NCBI RefSeq assembly: GCF_027980145.1
Contig: NZ_JAMZNK010000004.1
Coordinates: forward strand, 159,728-223,727
Origin: Flavobacterium azizsancarii
GTDB taxonomy: Bacteria; Bacteroidota; Bacteroidia; Flavobacteriales; Flavobacteriaceae
Direction: 5' to 3'
DNA: 64,000 bases
Positions within the stretch are counted from its first letter, which is position 1; the number at the start of each line of letters is the position of its first letter. A model generated the notes under the pieces. The model was not told the DNA's origin. It saw only the letters and a program-made list of their open reading frames with translations, and did no database searches. The position numbers were made by a program, and so were the translations under genes. Shown here one piece after another: positions 18,452-27,073 of the stretch.

Positions 18452-19417
18452 ATGCAATACACAATATTAGGAATAATTTTAATGATTTTGATGTTACTTT
18501 ATTTTAAAGTTGCTGATCGTTATAATATTATTGACAAACCCAACCAAAGAAGTTCACATACTGAAATCACTTTAAGAGGCGGCGGAATTATTTTTTGGTT
18601 TTCTGCCCTAATTTATTTTTCGCAAAATATTCAGACGAATTATTTTTTCTTTACCGGGATAACTTTGGTCAGTTTAGTGAGCTTTTGGGATGACATTCAG
18701 AGTTTGTCTAACAAAATCAGGATTTCAATTCACTTTTTAGCCATAACATTGATTTTTTATGATTTAGAAGTATTTACCCTAATGCCTTTTTATGGAGTTG
18801 CTATTGCATATATCCTGGCAATAGGATTGATCAATGCCTATAACTTTATGGATGGAATTAATGGTATAACAGGATTGTATACTTTGGTTGTGATGGGCGC
18901 ACTATTATACGTGAACAAAAACATTCAATTTTTCTTTGACGCTGTTTTTATAAAGTATGCGATGATCGCCAGTTTAGTTTTCTTATTTTTTAACTATAGA
19001 AAAAAGGCAAAATGTTTTGCAGGTGATATTGGCAGTATCGCTATTGCTTTTTGGGTTATTTATTTGGTTTTGAAATTGATATTAGTAACCGGTTCTCTCG
19101 TATGGCTTTTGTTCTTAGCAATATATGGTGTTGATGCCATTTGCACCATTATGCATCGATTGTACTTAAAACAAAATATTTTTGAAGCACATCGTCTTCA
19201 TTTGTATCAGGTTTTAAGTAATGAATATAAAATACAACATCGTTTGGTGTCTTTATACTACGCCATTGCTCAAAGTGCAGTTTCAGCTTCAGTTATCTTT
19301 TTATATCAAAAGGTTAGTGATATAGTACTATTTGTGATTGTGATATCACCATTACTTTTATTATATACCCTTAAGTTTTATTTGTTAAATAAAAGTGATT
19401 TAAAATTAAAGGTATGA
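18452..19417 (+). CDS. Undecaprenyl-phosphate sugar-1-phosphate transferase (WecA/WbpL-like)
   Basis: A 321-residue polyprenyl-phosphate N-acetylhexosamine-1-phosphate transferase with about ten membrane spans. Family motifs are in order: DKPNQRSSHTEITLRGGG, then the metal site WDDIQSLSNKIR, then YNFMDGINGITG, then CFAGDIGSIAI, then the HRLHLYQVL loop. It starts repeat-unit assembly by loading the first sugar phosphate on undecaprenyl phosphate at the inner membrane. The neighbouring cupin and aminotransferase, together with the PglF-like dehydratase at 23438, suggest the first sugar is a 6-deoxy amino sugar such as QuiNAc, FucNAc or a bacillosamine derivative (inference). Confidence 0.88.
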   Translation: MQYTILGIILMILMLLYFKVADRYNIIDKPNQRSSHTEITLRGGGIIFWFSALIYFSQNIQTNYFFFTGITLVSLVSFWDDIQSLSNKIRISIHFLAITLIFYDLEVFTLMPFYGVAIAYILAIGLINAYNFMDGINGITGLYTLVVMGALLYVNKNIQFFFDAVFIKYAMIASLVFLFFNYRKKAKCFAGDIGSIAIAFWVIYLVLKLILVTGSLVWLLFLAIYGVDAICTIMHRLYLKQNIFEAHRLHLYQVLSNEYKIQHRLVSLYYAIAQSAVSASVIFLYQKVSDIVLFVIVISPLLLLYTLKFYLLNKSDLKLKV

Positions 19418-19839
19418 TTCCAAAAATAATTCAAGGAGGTAATTTTTCCGATCATCGCGGAACTATTTCGTATGTTAATGATTTTAAGTTTAAGGATATC
19501 GAGAGATTCTACATCATTAGTAATTCTGAAGAGAATCCTATTCGTGCCTGGCAAGGGCATAAATTAGATAACAAAAACTTTTATTGTTTAACTGGTTCTT
19601 TCAATATTCATTTTATAAAAATTGATAATTGGGAAAATCCTTCGAAATATTTAATAGTGGAAACTATTTTTGTTTCTGCTAATGATAATAAGATAGTGCA
19701 TATTCCTGCAGGTTATGCGAATGCTATAGAATCTTTAGAAAAAGATTCAAAACTAATTTCTTTTTCAACATTACTGCTTGCAAATGTTGGTGACGATGAT
19801 GTTCGTTATCCTTCAGATTATTGGAAAATTAATGGATAA
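19414..19839 (+). CDS. Cupin-fold sugar isomerase/epimerase (WxcM/RmlC-like)
   Basis: A 141-residue protein with a single cupin barrel. DHRGTISYVNDF resembles the N-terminal segment of RmlC- and FdtA-type enzymes. RAWQGHK takes the place of the RGxHxH motif with only one histidine, HIPAGYANAIE is the second barrel block, and DDDVRYPSDYW closes it. It overlaps the initiating transferase by 4 bases and the aminotransferase by 8 bases, so the three are probably coupled. It could be a 3,4-ketoisomerase (FdtA/QdtA), which works with a DegT aminotransferase, or a 3,5-epimerase. The single histidine makes activity uncertain. Confidence 0.6.
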   Translation: MIPKIIQGGNFSDHRGTISYVNDFKFKDIERFYIISNSEENPIRAWQGHKLDNKNFYCLTGSFNIHFIKIDNWENPSKYLIVETIFVSANDNKIVHIPAGYANAIESLEKDSKLISFSTLLLANVGDDDVRYPSDYWKING

Positions 19840-20971
19840 TAAACGAATTTATTTATCCTTATCGGAACAAAGTGGTTTTGAACAAGAGTATATTCAAAAA
19901 GCTTTACAAACAAATTGGATCACTTCCGGAAGGCCAAATGTTGATGAATTTGAAAGTGTTTTAGAAAATTATCTAAATGAGAAATCATTTGTTTCGGCAC
20001 TCAATTCAGGTACATCAGCTATTCATTTAGCATTGGTTTTATTAGGAGTAAAGGAAGGAGATGAGGTTATTTGTCAAACTATGACTTTTTCGGCTTCGGC
20101 TAATCCAATTTTATATCAGGGAGCAATCCCAATTTTTGTAGATAGCGAATTAGATACCTGGAATATTTGTCCTGAATATTTAGAAGCTGCTATTAAAGAT
20201 AGAATTAAAAAAGGAAAAAAGCCCAAAGCGATTATAGCAGTGCATCTTTATGGGAACCCTTATAAAGTGGATGAAATTCATGCTATTGCAGATAAGTATG
20301 GTATTTCAATTATTGAAGACAGTGCTGAAGCATTAGGAAGTTCTTATAAAGGAAAAAAATGCGGGAGTTTTGGAGATTTTGGAATATTTTCATTCAATGG
20401 AAATAAAATAATTACCACTTCAAGTGGAGGCGCTTTAATCAATAATTCAAAAGAATTAAAGAATAGAGCCATTTTTTATGCAACACAATCTAAAGATGAT
20501 GCGGTGCACTACCAACATAGTCAGATAGGGTATAATTACCGAATGAGTAATATTTGTGCCGGAGTGGGATTGGGGCAGATGAAAATTTTAGATAAAAATT
20601 TAGATTCCAGAAGAAAGATAAATAGTTTTTATAGGGAGATATTTAGGGATATTGAAGGAGTAAATGTTTTTGAGAATATAAATGAAAATTATTTTTCGAA
20701 CTATTGGTTAAGTACTGTTCTGGTTGAATCATATGATAATATAACTAGAGAAAGTCTGAGAATTGCTTTTGAAAAGGCAAATATAGAAAGTCGTCCACTT
20801 TGGAAACCAATGCATTTGCAGCCAATTTTCAAGAAATATCCTTATTACGGTAGTATGATTGCCGAAAATTTATTTAAAAAGGGATTTTGCTTACCGTCAG
20901 GATCAAATTTGTCAAGAGAAGATAAAAATAGAATTAAAGAAGTTATAGTGAACTTTTTTAAAAATAAATAA
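19832..20971 (+). CDS. DegT/DnrJ/EryC1 sugar aminotransferase (PglE/FdtB-like)
   Basis: A 379-residue PLP aminotransferase that aminates a keto-sugar nucleotide using glutamate. FVSALNSGTSAIHLAL opens the PLP site, IEDSAEALGSSYKGK carries the cofactor-binding aspartate, and FSFNGNKIITTSSGG contains the Schiff-base lysine. RPLWKPMH is the substrate-binding end. I chose ATG 19832, overlapping the cupin stop, because the upstream codons are unconserved. With the PglF-like dehydratase it may make UDP-4-amino-4,6-dideoxy-GlcNAc. With the cupin it may make a 3-amino sugar. I cannot choose between these. Confidence 0.82.
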   Translation: MDNKRIYLSLSEQSGFEQEYIQKALQTNWITSGRPNVDEFESVLENYLNEKSFVSALNSGTSAIHLALVLLGVKEGDEVICQTMTFSASANPILYQGAIPIFVDSELDTWNICPEYLEAAIKDRIKKGKKPKAIIAVHLYGNPYKVDEIHAIADKYGISIIEDSAEALGSSYKGKKCGSFGDFGIFSFNGNKIITTSSGGALINNSKELKNRAIFYATQSKDDAVHYQHSQIGYNYRMSNICAGVGLGQMKILDKNLDSRRKINSFYREIFRDIEGVNVFENINENYFSNYWLSTVLVESYDNITRESLRIAFEKANIESRPLWKPMHLQPIFKKYPYYGSMIAENLFKKGFCLPSGSNLSREDKNRIKEVIVNFFKNK

Positions 20972-20985
20972 TAATTGATTTTAAT

Positions 20986-21534
20986 ATGAAAATTGAAGAA
21001 ACGTTTATAAAAGATTTAGTGGTTGTAGAGCCAACAGTTTTTGGTGACGAAAGAGGTTATTTTTTTGAATCGTATAGTAAAACTAAATTTGAAGATTTAG
21101 GCATTAATATAGAGTTTGTTCAGGACAATCAATCTTTTTCGAAAAAAGGAACCTTAAGAGGTTTGCACTACCAAAATCCGCCATTTGCGCAAACAAAATT
21201 AGTTCGTGTTTTGGAAGGAGAAATTATTGATGTAGCTGTAGATTTAAGAAAAGATTCACCTACTTACGGAAAAGCATTTAGTGTTCTGTTATCAGCAGAA
21301 AATAAAAAGCAATTATTAGTTCCTCAGGGATTTGCTCATGGATTTTCAGTTATTAGTGAAACAGCATCTGTAATGTATAAATGTGATCAATTTTATAATA
21401 AAGCCTCTGAAGGCGGAATTAAATTTGATGATCCCTCTTTGAATATTGATTGGGGAATGGATTTAGAGGAAGCTATCGTTTCTGAAAAAGATCAAATACT
21501 TCCTTTTATTGATAATTGTAATAGTTTATTTTAA
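20986..21534 (+). CDS. rmlC: dTDP-4-dehydrorhamnose 3,5-epimerase
   Basis: A 182-residue cupin enzyme that epimerises C-3 and C-5 of dTDP-4-keto-6-deoxyglucose in the dTDP-L-rhamnose pathway. GDERGYFFESY, LRGLHYQ (catalytic His), VRVLEGEIIDVAVDLR and VPQGFAHGFSV are all present and the length is typical. It begins 14 bases after the aminotransferase and shares one base with rmlD (TAATG). rmlA follows. rmlB is not in the window. Confidence 0.95.
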   Translation: MKIEETFIKDLVVVEPTVFGDERGYFFESYSKTKFEDLGINIEFVQDNQSFSKKGTLRGLHYQNPPFAQTKLVRVLEGEIIDVAVDLRKDSPTYGKAFSVLLSAENKKQLLVPQGFAHGFSVISETASVMYKCDQFYNKASEGGIKFDDPSLNIDWGMDLEEAIVSEKDQILPFIDNCNSLF

Positions 21535-22379
21535 TGATGAGAATACTTGTAACAGGAGCAACCGGACAATTAGGTTCTGAATTAGCTGTTTTATCATCAA
21601 ATTATTCGCAATATAAATGGATTTTTGCTGATAGAACTCAAATCACTTTAGATGATTTAGATATTCTTGAAGTTCAACTCCATCAAATTCAACCTGATGT
21701 AATTTTTAATTGTGGAGCCTACACAGCAGTAGATAAAGCAGAAACTGAAAAAGAACTAGCTTTTAAAATAAATCATAGAGCAGTAGAATTAATTGCAAAA
21801 TATACACAAGAGCATAATGCAAAATTAATTCATATTTCTACAGATTATGTTTTTGATGGGACTTCTTCAGTTGCATTAAACGAAGAAGAGGAAACTAATC
21901 CTATAAATGTTTACGGGGCAAGTAAAAGAGCGGGTGAAATTGCTTGTTTGAAAGAAAATCCAACTTCAATTATTATAAGGACTTCTTGGGTTTATAGTAA
22001 ATTCGGAAATAATTTCGTGAAAACGATGCAACGCTTGATGCGGGAAAGAGAGGCTATTAACGTCGTAAACGATCAAATTGGATCACCAACGTATGCAGCT
22101 GATTTAGCTCAGGCAATGGTTGCTATTTTGGAATTTCCGGAATGGATTCCAGGGATTTACAATTATTCTAATGAAGGTGAAATAAGTTGGTATGAATTTG
22201 CGTTGAGCATAAAAGAATTTGGAGGGTATAGTTGTAATCTTGGAGGAATACCATCAGCATCATATCCAACTCCTGCAAAACGTCCCGAGTTTTCATTATT
22301 AGATAAGAAAAAAATTAAAACTATTTATAAGCTTGATATTCCAAATTATAAAGAAGGTTTAAAAAAAATGTTTGTATAA
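21534..22379 (+). CDS. rmlD: dTDP-4-dehydrorhamnose reductase
   Basis: A 281-residue SDR that reduces dTDP-4-keto-L-rhamnose to dTDP-L-rhamnose with NAD(P)H. LVTGATGQLGSEL is the nucleotide-binding motif, FNCGAYTAVDKAE is the RmlD-specific block, ISTDYVFDG and NVYGASKRAGE (Tyr-x3-Lys) form the active site, and FSLLDKKKI is near the C-terminus. ATG ATG at 21534 and 21537 are equivalent starts. The first overlaps the rmlC stop by one base. Confidence 0.95.
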   Translation: MMRILVTGATGQLGSELAVLSSNYSQYKWIFADRTQITLDDLDILEVQLHQIQPDVIFNCGAYTAVDKAETEKELAFKINHRAVELIAKYTQEHNAKLIHISTDYVFDGTSSVALNEEEETNPINVYGASKRAGEIACLKENPTSIIIRTSWVYSKFGNNFVKTMQRLMREREAINVVNDQIGSPTYAADLAQAMVAILEFPEWIPGIYNYSNEGEISWYEFALSIKEFGGYSCNLGGIPSASYPTPAKRPEFSLLDKKKIKTIYKLDIPNYKEGLKKMFV

Positions 22380-22432
22380 AATAAGTAAAGATAGTTTTAA
22401 GATTCGGTTGTAGCATTTCAGTAATAAAGAAA

Positions 22433-22460
22433 TCTAAAATCTAAAATTAAAGTCTAAAAT
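22433..22460 (+). repeat. Short repeats TCTAAAAT between rmlD and rmlA
   Basis: TCTAAAAT occurs at 22433, 22440 (the two share the T at 22440) and 22453. The unit is only 7-8 bases and the total length about 28 bases. It lies immediately upstream of the rmlA start in an 89-base gap. It could be a slippage-prone tract affecting rmlA expression, or just low-complexity DNA. Confidence 0.5.
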
Positions 22461-22468
22461 CAAAATAT

Positions 22469-23353
22469 ATGAAAGGAATTATTTTAGCCGGAGGTTCTGG
22501 CACACGTTTACATCCATTGACTCTTGCTATGAGTAAACAAATGATGCCGGTGTATGATAAGCCAATGATTTATTATCCGTTGTCTACTTTGATGATGTCA
22601 GGGATAAGTGAAATATTAATTATTTCTACTCCGCATGACTTACCTAATTTTAAAAAATTGTTAGGAGATGGCGCTAGTTTAGGTTGTAAATTCAGTTATG
22701 CAGAACAGGCTATTCCTAACGGTTTAGCTCAGGCTTTTGTTATTGGAGAAGAATTTATCGGTGATGATGATGTAGCTTTGATACTAGGAGATAATATCTT
22801 TTTTGGATCTAATATGCAGGAGCTTTTAAAATCAAATACAAAACCAAATGGAGGTGTTGTATTTGCATATCATGTTTCAGATCCGGAACGATATGGAGTA
22901 GTGGAGTTTGACGAAAATTTTAAAGCGATTTCTATCGAAGAAAAGCCAGAAGAACCAAAATCGAGTTTTGCAGTTCCGGGATTATATTTCTACGATAACT
23001 CGGTTGTAGAAATTGCCAAAAACATTAAGGCAAGTGCTCGTGGTGAATATGAAATTACTGATGTTAATAAAGTGTACTTAGAAAAAGAAGCGTTAAAAGT
23101 GGGTATTTTAAGCAGAGGAACGGCCTGGCTGGATACAGGGACTTTTAACAGTCTGATGCAAGCAGGACAATTTGTTCAGGTCCTGGAAGAAAGACAAGGA
23201 TTAAAAGTGGGTTGTATTGAAGAAATTGCCTGGAGACAGGAATTTATAAATGATACCCAGCTTGAAGAATTAGCTTTACCTTTAGTAAAATCGGGATATG
23301 GTACTTATTTGCTTGAATTTTTGAAACAAAAGAAAAAAGGTGTTAAAATATAA
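22469..23353 (+). CDS. rmlA: Glucose-1-phosphate thymidylyltransferase
   Basis: A 294-residue nucleotidyltransferase that makes dTDP-glucose from dTTP and glucose-1-phosphate. The N-terminal signature [42 protein letters not shown] (metal-binding Asp), [20 protein letters not shown] and [16 protein letters not shown] are all classic RmlA. It is the last of the three rml genes here, separated from rmlD by the TCTAAAAT tract. Together they supply most of the dTDP-L-rhamnose pathway. Confidence 0.97.
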   Translation: MKGIILAGGSGTRLHPLTLAMSKQMMPVYDKPMIYYPLSTLMMSGISEILIISTPHDLPNFKKLLGDGASLGCKFSYAEQAIPNGLAQAFVIGEEFIGDDDVALILGDNIFFGSNMQELLKSNTKPNGGVVFAYHVSDPERYGVVEFDENFKAISIEEKPEEPKSSFAVPGLYFYDNSVVEIAKNIKASARGEYEITDVNKVYLEKEALKVGILSRGTAWLDTGTFNSLMQAGQFVQVLEERQGLKVGCIEEIAWRQEFINDTQLEELALPLVKSGYGTYLLEFLKQKKKGVKI

Positions 23354-23391
23354 TTTAGATCAGGAAATAATTTTTTAAAACCTTTAATTTG

Positions 23392-23399
23392 TATTTTTG
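23392..23399 (+). promoter_or_regulatory. Likely -7 promoter element (TATTTTTG)
   Basis: TATTTTTG matches the Bacteroidota -7 consensus TAnnTTTG and lies 38 bases upstream of the TTG start of the membrane dehydratase gene. No clear TTTG -33 box is seen at the right distance. It suggests the dehydratase gene can be transcribed independently of the upstream sugar genes. Confidence 0.45.
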
Positions 23400-23437
23400 T
23401 AAGACATACCAAGTTTACAAAATTAAACTATACCAAA

Positions 23438-25405
23438 TTGGATACAGATAAACAAACCAAAATAGCTTCTTTGTTTCATAACTTTCTCTCACCAAGAAAT
23501 CTAAGGACGAGTATTAATAATCTTAGCTATTTGCCGAGATGGATTATCATTGCTATAGATGTAATGGTACTGATTTTTTCGTTTACGTTTACTTATATGT
23601 TGTTCGAAGGAACTGCATTGGGGTACATCATTACGTCTCATCAGTTTTATTTTGTCTCTAGTCTAATTGTTATAAACGTATTTTTCTTTTGGTTGTTTAG
23701 GACCTATTCAGGTATTATTAGGCACTCTTCTTATATTGATGCTATAAAATTGTTGTTTTCTCAAATGTCCGTTTTGGTGTTTTTTTTATTTTTCAATTTA
23801 GTTTTTGAATTGTATACCGGACATAAGGCTTTTTTGAATACCGCTCTTTTTATCAATTTAGTGTTGTCATTTTGTGGTTTGTTTCTATATCGAGTGATAG
23901 TAAAACAAACTTTTGAGTTATACTTCTCTGAGAAAACAAATTCTAAATTAATAAGAACAGTAATTTACGGAACGGATGCTAATGCTATTTCGGTAGCCAA
24001 TGCATTGAAATTCGAAACTCCTTCACGTTTTAAAATTGTTGGTTTTGTAGATAAAAATAATCAGAATGCATCGAAGCGAATGTTAGATCTGCCTATTCTG
24101 ATTTTAAGAAAAAAATTACCGGCATTGATGCGATCTGTAGCTGCAGAAGGTGTTATTATAGCAGACAAAAGTTTGTCTAAAGAAGAACAGTTAATTATAG
24201 TTGATCAATGTTTAGAATTTAATTATAGAGTCTATACAGTCCCATTAATTTCGGATTGGGAGAACCAAAAAGAAATTTCTCAAAAAGTAAAAAATATTCA
24301 GATTGAGGATTTACTGGAAAGAAAACCTATAGTTTTGGATAGTAAATCGATTTCGAAACAATTAAAAGATAAAACTGTTCTTATTACCGGAGCTGCCGGA
24401 TCAATTGGTAGTGAAATAGTAAGACAGGTTTTAGGGTTTAATCCTAAAATGGTTATTATATTAGACCATGCAGAGACACCACTTCATAATCTATGTTTAG
24501 AAACAGTAACAATTGGTTCTGAATCAAAAATTGTAGCAGTGATTGCTGATGTAAGAAGTAAAAAAGCTTTGGAAAAAGTTTTCAAAAATTACAGTCCGCA
24601 TGTCGTTTTCCACGCTGCAGCATACAAACATGTTCCTTTGATGGAAGAGAATCCGTCACAGGCTATCCAGACCAATATTAAGGGGACTAAGAATCTGGCT
24701 GATTTATCCTGTAAATATCATGTAAAGAAATTTGTTATGGTATCTACTGATAAAGCGGTGAATCCTAGTAATGTTATGGGAGCCAGTAAGCGAATAGCAG
24801 AGAAATATGTTCAATCTCTATTTTTGAAAAATCAAAGAGAGAACATTGATGGAGCAACTAAATTTATTACAACCCGTTTTGGAAATGTTTTAGGGTCAAA
24901 CGGATCAGTTGTTCCTTTATTTACAAAACAAATTGCTGAAGGCGGACCTGTTACTATAACGCATCAGGATATTATTCGTTATTTTATGACTATTCCTGAA
25001 GCATGTCAATTGGTTCTGGAAGCTGGTGCCATGGGTAACGGAGGTGAGATTTACATTTTTGATATGGGTAAACCAGTAAAAATTATAGATCTGGCCAAGA
25101 AAATGATTAAACTGGCAGGATTTATTCCTGATAAAGAGATAAAGATTAAAATTGTTGGATTAAGACCTGGAGAAAAACTTTACGAAGAGTTATTAAATGA
25201 TACTTCAAAGACATTACCAACCTATCATAATAAAATTATGATTGCTCAGGAAATACAAGACGAGTATGAGAACTTGCATATTGAAATCGATGAGCTTATT
25301 GGTATCGCTGATTTCTATGATAATGATGATATTGTTACCAAAATGAAAAAAATTGTTCCGGAATTTAAAAGTATGAATTCCGCTTTTGAAGTTTTGGATA
25401 AGTAG
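23438..25405 (+). CDS. Membrane NDP-sugar 4,6-dehydratase (PglF/WbpM/CapD-like)
   Basis: A 655-residue protein. Four hydrophobic segments lie in the first 150 residues, then a CoA-binding-like domain, then an extended SDR catalytic domain. GAAGSIGSE at 318-326 binds NAD. VSTDKAVNPSNVMGASKR has Met447 in place of the usual tyrosine, with Lys451 kept, as in the PglF/WbpM group of UDP-GlcNAc 4,6-dehydratases. The start appears to be TTG 23438, since no upstream in-frame ATG exists. It likely makes UDP-2-acetamido-4-keto-2,6-dideoxyglucose for the aminotransferase and initiating transferase upstream. It is the last gene of the locus before a terminator. Confidence 0.88.
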   Translation: MDTDKQTKIASLFHNFLSPRNLRTSINNLSYLPRWIIIAIDVMVLIFSFTFTYMLFEGTALGYIITSHQFYFVSSLIVINVFFFWLFRTYSGIIRHSSYIDAIKLLFSQMSVLVFFLFFNLVFELYTGHKAFLNTALFINLVLSFCGLFLYRVIVKQTFELYFSEKTNSKLIRTVIYGTDANAISVANALKFETPSRFKIVGFVDKNNQNASKRMLDLPILILRKKLPALMRSVAAEGVIIADKSLSKEEQLIIVDQCLEFNYRVYTVPLISDWENQKEISQKVKNIQIEDLLERKPIVLDSKSISKQLKDKTVLITGAAGSIGSEIVRQVLGFNPKMVIILDHAETPLHNLCLETVTIGSESKIVAVIADVRSKKALEKVFKNYSPHVVFHAAAYKHVPLMEENPSQAIQTNIKGTKNLADLSCKYHVKKFVMVSTDKAVNPSNVMGASKRIAEKYVQSLFLKNQRENIDGATKFITTRFGNVLGSNGSVVPLFTKQIAEGGPVTITHQDIIRYFMTIPEACQLVLEAGAMGNGGEIYIFDMGKPVKIIDLAKKMIKLAGFIPDKEIKIKIVGLRPGEKLYEELLNDTSKTLPTYHNKIMIAQEIQDEYENLHIEIDELIGIADFYDNDDIVTKMKKIVPEFKSMNSAFEVLDK

Positions 25406-25443
25406 TTTCTTATTATAAATTGAATTTAGATTCAAATGATATT

Positions 25444-25477
25444 AAAAGGTGTTTTTTTAGGAAAACGCCTTTTTTGT
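25444..25477 (+). terminator. Rho-independent terminator closing the polysaccharide locus
   Basis: AAAAGGTGTTTT at 25444-25455 pairs with AAAACGCCTTTT at 25462-25473 (one T-G wobble) over a 6-base loop, followed by a T-rich tail. It lies 39 bases after the dehydratase stop. Confidence 0.8.
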
Positions 25478-25639
25478 TTTTTATATTAAATCTTAAAGAG
25501 GTTTGGTAGTATAGTTTTTAAATTAGTGTCTCTGTAAATGAGACAAATAAATAAAGCTACCCAGATTGCGATAAAAGAATTATTTGTAAAGAATTATTCT
25601 TTTCTTTGCAGCTTCAAATTCCATTTTTTAAAGTAAAAT

Positions 25640-27073
25640 ATGTTTTTTAATTCTTTAGCATTTGCTGTTTTTTTGCCAATCGTATTCTTTCTGTATTGGT
25701 TTGTTTTTAATAAAACAAAAAGCACTCAAAATGCTCTGTTAATTGTTGCCAGCTACTACTTCTATTCTTGTTGGGATTGGCGATTTTTGTTCTTATTGCT
25801 CTTTTCGACTTTTCTGGATTATTATACCGGAATACAGATTGAAAAAGGAAAGTCAGACATAAGCAGAAAGTTTTGGTTTTGGCTGAGTGTATTAACCAAT
25901 TTAGGTTTTCTTGGAGTTTTTAAATACTACAATTTTTTTGCGGCATCTTTTTCAGAATTATTAAACTCGGTTGGAATACAAGCAAGTCCAATATTATTAA
26001 ATGTAATTCTTCCTGTCGGAATTTCGTTTTATACGTTTCATGGATTATCTTATGTCATTGATATTTATTTAAAGCGTATAAAAGCCGAATATAACTTTGT
26101 AGATTATTCCTTATTTGTGAGCTATTTTCCTCTTTTGGTTGCCGGACCAATAGAAAGAGCAACACATTTGTTGCCTCAGGTAAAAGTAAAAAGAGTATTT
26201 AATTTTCAAACTGCTAAAGAAGGGGTTTATCAAATTATCTGGGGATTGGTTAAGAAAGTGGTAATTGCTGATACATGTGCTACTTATGCTAATGCTATTT
26301 TTGACAACTATACTTCTATGAATTCGTTTTCATTAATTCTTGGAGCGGTATATTTTGCTTTTCAGATTTATGGCGATTTTTCAGGATATTCAGATATCGC
26401 TTTGGGAGTATCAAAATTGTTTGGTTTAGACTTATTGCGTAATTTCAATTACCCCTATTTTTCGAGAGATATTGCTGAGTTTTGGCGACGTTGGCACATT
26501 TCGCTTTCGTCCTGGTTCCGCGATTACTTATATATCCCTTTAGGTGGAAGTAAAGGAGGGATCTGGATGAAAATTCGAAACACGTTTATCATCTTTATAG
26601 TAAGCGGATTTTGGCATGGTGCCAATTGGACCTATTTGGCCTGGGGATTCATAAACGCAATTTATTTTTTACCGTTACTGTTATCAAATAGTAATCGGAA
26701 TAATATTGACGTATTTAAGGTTTCCTGGAATTTTGATTCGATAAAAGTGATCGTTAATATTCTGATTACTTTCTCTATAACTTGTATCGCCTGGGTGTTT
26801 TTTAGAGCTAGAACCATTACGGATGCTGTTTTGTTTTTAAAACGTATGATTGTGAATCGGGATTTTAGTTTTCAATATTTGGATAATGAGCATTACAGTT
26901 ATGAATTGTTGTTTGTAATTGGTCTGTTTGTTTTAGTCGAGTGGAATAATAGAACCAAGGTTGAGCCTCTTTCAGGTAAAAGAAGTATGCTAAAAGTAGC
27001 TTTGGCAATAACAGCGATTATAGCTCTTGGAACTTATTCAGATTATAAAGAATTTATATATTTTCAGTTTTAA
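25640..27073 (+). CDS. MBOAT family O-acetyltransferase, AlgI-like
   Basis: A 477-residue polytopic membrane protein. NSLAFAVFLPIVFFLYW opens the first span, PVGISFYTFHGLSYVID and PLLVAGPIERA are conserved AlgI blocks, and EFWRRWHISLSSWFRDYLYIPLGG and VSGFWHGANWTYLAWG hold the two invariant MBOAT histidines. The family passes acetyl groups from cytoplasmic donors across the inner membrane to extracytoplasmic polysaccharide. The next gene overlaps it by one base and encodes an SGNH-like protein, the usual partner. The neighbouring locus suggests the surface glycan is the acceptor (inference). Confidence 0.88.
   Translation: MFFNSLAFAVFLPIVFFLYWFVFNKTKSTQNALLIVASYYFYSCWDWRFLFLLLFSTFLDYYTGIQIEKGKSDISRKFWFWLSVLTNLGFLGVFKYYNFFAASFSELLNSVGIQASPILLNVILPVGISFYTFHGLSYVIDIYLKRIKAEYNFVDYSLFVSYFPLLVAGPIERATHLLPQVKVKRVFNFQTAKEGVYQIIWGLVKKVVIADTCATYANAIFDNYTSMNSFSLILGAVYFAFQIYGDFSGYSDIALGVSKLFGLDLLRNFNYPYFSRDIAEFWRRWHISLSSWFRDYLYIPLGGSKGGIWMKIRNTFIIFIVSGFWHGANWTYLAWGFINAIYFLPLLLSNSNRNNIDVFKVSWNFDSIKVIVNILITFSITCIAWVFFRARTITDAVLFLKRMIVNRDFSFQYLDNEHYSYELLFVIGLFVLVEWNNRTKVEPLSGKRSMLKVALAITAIIALGTYSDYKEFIYFQF

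Noticed and set aside
22433..22460. TCTAAAAT units as a CRISPR array
   Set aside because: Units are only about 8 bases, nearly adjacent, with no spacers of regular length and no cas genes in the window.
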